Made by a program: the position numbers and the translations under genes. Positions 10,995 through 12,207 of a stretch of DNA of 12,207 nucleotides are shown here, piece by piece. Location of the stretch: the NCBI GenBank assembly GCA_900555005.1, contig USJM01000039.1, positions 1-12,207 of the forward strand, in the 5' to 3' direction. Below the pieces are notes generated by a model. The model had not been told where the DNA came from. It did no database searches and was given only the letters and a program-made list of their open reading frames with translations. Numbering within the stretch: position 1 is the stretch's first letter; each line of letters opens with the position of its first letter. The DNA comes from an uncultured Lachnospiraceae bacterium (lineage in GTDB: Bacteria > Bacillota_A > Clostridia > Lachnospirales > Lachnospiraceae).

Positions 10995-12207
10995 TCAGAG
11001 GCAGGGGCCATCCTCTTCAAGCTCCCGCTCGGCAAGTTCCTGTTCCCTGCGCTGTTCCCTCTCCTTCAGAAACTCGTTGAACTGCCTTGTGATCTGGTCC
11101 CCTTCCCTCATCGCCATCAGGATGTCATCCGGGACTCCTCCATCAGTCTGCGGTTCATGGCCATAAGCTCTCTGTTCTGGCTGGTCAGTTTGTTGTTTGC
11201 CATCTTGACCGGAGTGACCTGTGCCTGCAGTAGGTCCCGCTCCTTTCTGCATTCCCTGTATTTGTTTCCAAGTTCCTCCAGATCCTGTTCCGCTTCCTGC
11301 AGGAGATTCTGCTGTTCGTCCATGACCTCGATCATCTTCGTCAGAAGGCTTAAGATCTCCGATGCTGTCTTCTTGTCCATATGCTCTGTCCACGCTCCTT
11401 TTCAGTTTTTCTTTCAGTTGGTAAAATTCCGCTATCAGTTCGGTGCCGACCTCTCTTGCCCTCCTAAGAAGATCATTGATCTTCCGGATCAGACGGTTCG
11501 CCTGCCGGATCTCAGAGATGCCGCCTCTCTCCTCGATTTTTCGGGCTGCATAACCTTCGTGTCTGGTCGGGACCTGCTCGATGCCCTGTCTTTCATAGGA
11601 GCGGTGGTCGACCCTCTCCTTCTTCTTCTCAAGCGCCAGATAGTGATTGCAGATCTCCGCCCACTCCTCCCTCCAGCGCTCGGCGTTGCCGGTATCGTTC
11701 CATCCGTTCGCCTCGACGGTCTGGCGCTTCCACATCTTCCTGCCCTTCGCGCCGATTTTCTGCTGGCCCGTCTTTGGGTCGATGATAGGGACCCGGTCAC
11801 CATTTTCATCCAGAACATAGACCTGCTTCCGTTTAGGTGCCCAGCTTCCGTCCGGCTTCAGCGCTCTTGTCGGCGAGATTCCATGAACATGCGGATTCCC
11901 CTTCTTGTCGTGAAAGGACCAGTCGATGACCATTCCCTCCTCGACTCTCTTTCGGAAAAACTTTCTCGCCGCAAGGATCTGATGCTCCGTGGACAGCTCT
12001 CTGGGCAGAGCAAGCTCAAACTCACGGTAGAGCTGGGCGTTGTCCTGCTTCTCCACCTGCTCGACACTGTTCCACAGGGACGCGCGGTCATAAAAAAAGG
12101 AAGGTGCCTGATCTGGACACATGATCTCCGAATAGACAACTTCCTTTTTTCTCGTATAGTCATACACCTTGCCGGTCCGTTCGTCCTTCAGCCGTTCCCC
12201 GGCCCGG
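10995..12207 (-). CDS. MobA/MobL-family (MOBQ) relaxase, 5' end missing
   Basis: The frame enters from the right edge (AGERLKDERTGKVYDYTRKK), so the true start and the catalytic Tyr near it lie outside the window; an internal GTG at 12167 is not the start. Relaxases nick the transfer origin and carry the strand into a recipient. Visible family features are the conserved EIMCPDQAP segment, LWNSVEQVEKQDNAQLYREF, ELALPRELS, and the metal-binding H-x-H in GNPHVHGI (near 11889-11897). Also visible are MWKRQTVEANGWND and VDHRSYERQGIEQVPTRHEG. The region downstream of 11390 changes to a Gly/Gln/Ser/Asp-rich composition, where another frame (11117-11380) appears to be the selected one. A normal-looking charged helix returns from 11117 to the stop (MAMREGDQITRQFNEFLKER onward). 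That last part could be a separate 40-residue gene beginning at a TGATG overlap. Confidence 0.94.
   Translation of the reverse strand, partial: RAGERLKDERTGKVYDYTRKKEVVYSEIMCPDQAPSFFYDRASLWNSVEQVEKQDNAQLYREFELALPRELSTEHQILAARKFFRKRVEEGMVIDWSFHDKKGNPHVHGISPTRALKPDGSWAPKRKQVYVLDENGDRVPIIDPKTGQQKIGAKGRKMWKRQTVEANGWNDTGNAERWREEWAEICNHYLALEKKKERVDHRSYERQGIEQVPTRHEGYAARKIEERGGISEIRQANRLIRKINDLLRRAREVGTELIAEFYQLKEKLKRSVDRAYGQEDSIGDLKPSDEDDRGHGRTAESPAGSGTGSGGTWKQIQGMQKGAGPTAGTGHSGQDGKQQTDQPEQRAYGHEPQTDGGVPDDILMAMREGDQITRQFNEFLKEREQRREQELAERELEEDGPCL
11117..11380 (-). CDS. Coiled-coil protein nested in the relaxase gene in another frame
   Basis: The frame from ATG 11380 to TGA 11117 encodes 87 residues: MDKKTASEILSLLTKMIEVM, then a long heptad-like coiled coil (EQQNLLQEAEQDLEEL, ANNKLTSQNRELMAMNRRLM). 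It has no Pro beyond one at residue 57, few Gly residues, and GC-rich third positions (63 of 87 by my count). The overlapping relaxase frame scores about 24 of 87, with many Gly, Gln and Thr residues. The surrounding relaxase sequence has GC-rich third positions, so this nested frame is very likely the one under selection. The ribosome binding site is weak (AGGAG about 14 bases upstream), so coupled translation from the relaxase is possible. In the MOBQ plasmid RSF1010 an accessory mobilization gene, mobB, is also nested within mobA, which offers a precedent. A mobilization accessory role is an inference. Confidence 0.65.
   Translation of the reverse strand: MDKKTASEILSLLTKMIEVMDEQQNLLQEAEQDLEELGNKYRECRKERDLLQAQVTPVKMANNKLTSQNRELMAMNRRLMEESRMTS

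Noticed and set aside
11489..11818. Arg/Ser-rich minus-strand frame within the relaxase
   Set aside because: In contrast to 11117-11380, here the relaxase frame carries the conserved motifs and normal codon bias, so this is a shadow.

Overview
The window looks like an accessory region of a gut-type Firmicute, probably a Clostridia or Lachnospiraceae-like genome. The reasons are strong AGGAGG-type ribosome binding sites, moderate GC, and gene families typical of clostridial mobile elements: a MobA/MobL relaxase, a CHC2 primase-like protein with a separate SF3 helicase, a large serine recombinase, and an ORF6N/phospholipase-D protein. Every gene I can support lies on the minus strand, so the region is best read from right to left.

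Right block (about 8240-12207): a mobilization and replication module. It holds a MOBQ-type relaxase cut by the window edge, a coiled-coil ORF nested in another frame of the relaxase gene, a short CHC2 zinc-finger protein, a D5/P4-type helicase, a TnpW-like small protein and a 54-residue small protein. Middle block (6171-8012): a two-gene cargo unit with its own extended -10 promoter and a clear terminator. It encodes an SPFH/SHOCT protein like B. subtilis YdjI and a zinc-ribbon, single-membrane-pass protein. Next block (3305-6032): an ORF6N/PLD protein and a large serine recombinase, 25 bases apart and probably co-transcribed. The recombinase sits next to a repeat-rich, gene-free stretch (3061-3304) that is a good candidate for one end of the element.

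Left block (1-3060): older or decayed material. It contains an 85-residue C-terminal scrap of another serine recombinase, a second ORF6N/PLD gene broken by an internal deletion, an sdpI-like gene with a one-base frameshift, about 390 bases with degenerate repeats and no gene, and then an apparently chromosomal pair: an Rrf2 regulator with a clean operator and promoter, and a truncated flavin-type/2x[4Fe-4S] protein.

The most striking signal is a long palindrome. It lies over the promoter of the intact ORF6N/PLD gene and again, almost base for base, inside that gene's coding sequence. The broken paralogue has a different but perfect palindrome at the same codons, plus another upstream. The second unusual signal is out-of-frame coding: within the relaxase gene, and at the primase/helicase overlap, codon third positions show that the selected frame is not the longest one.
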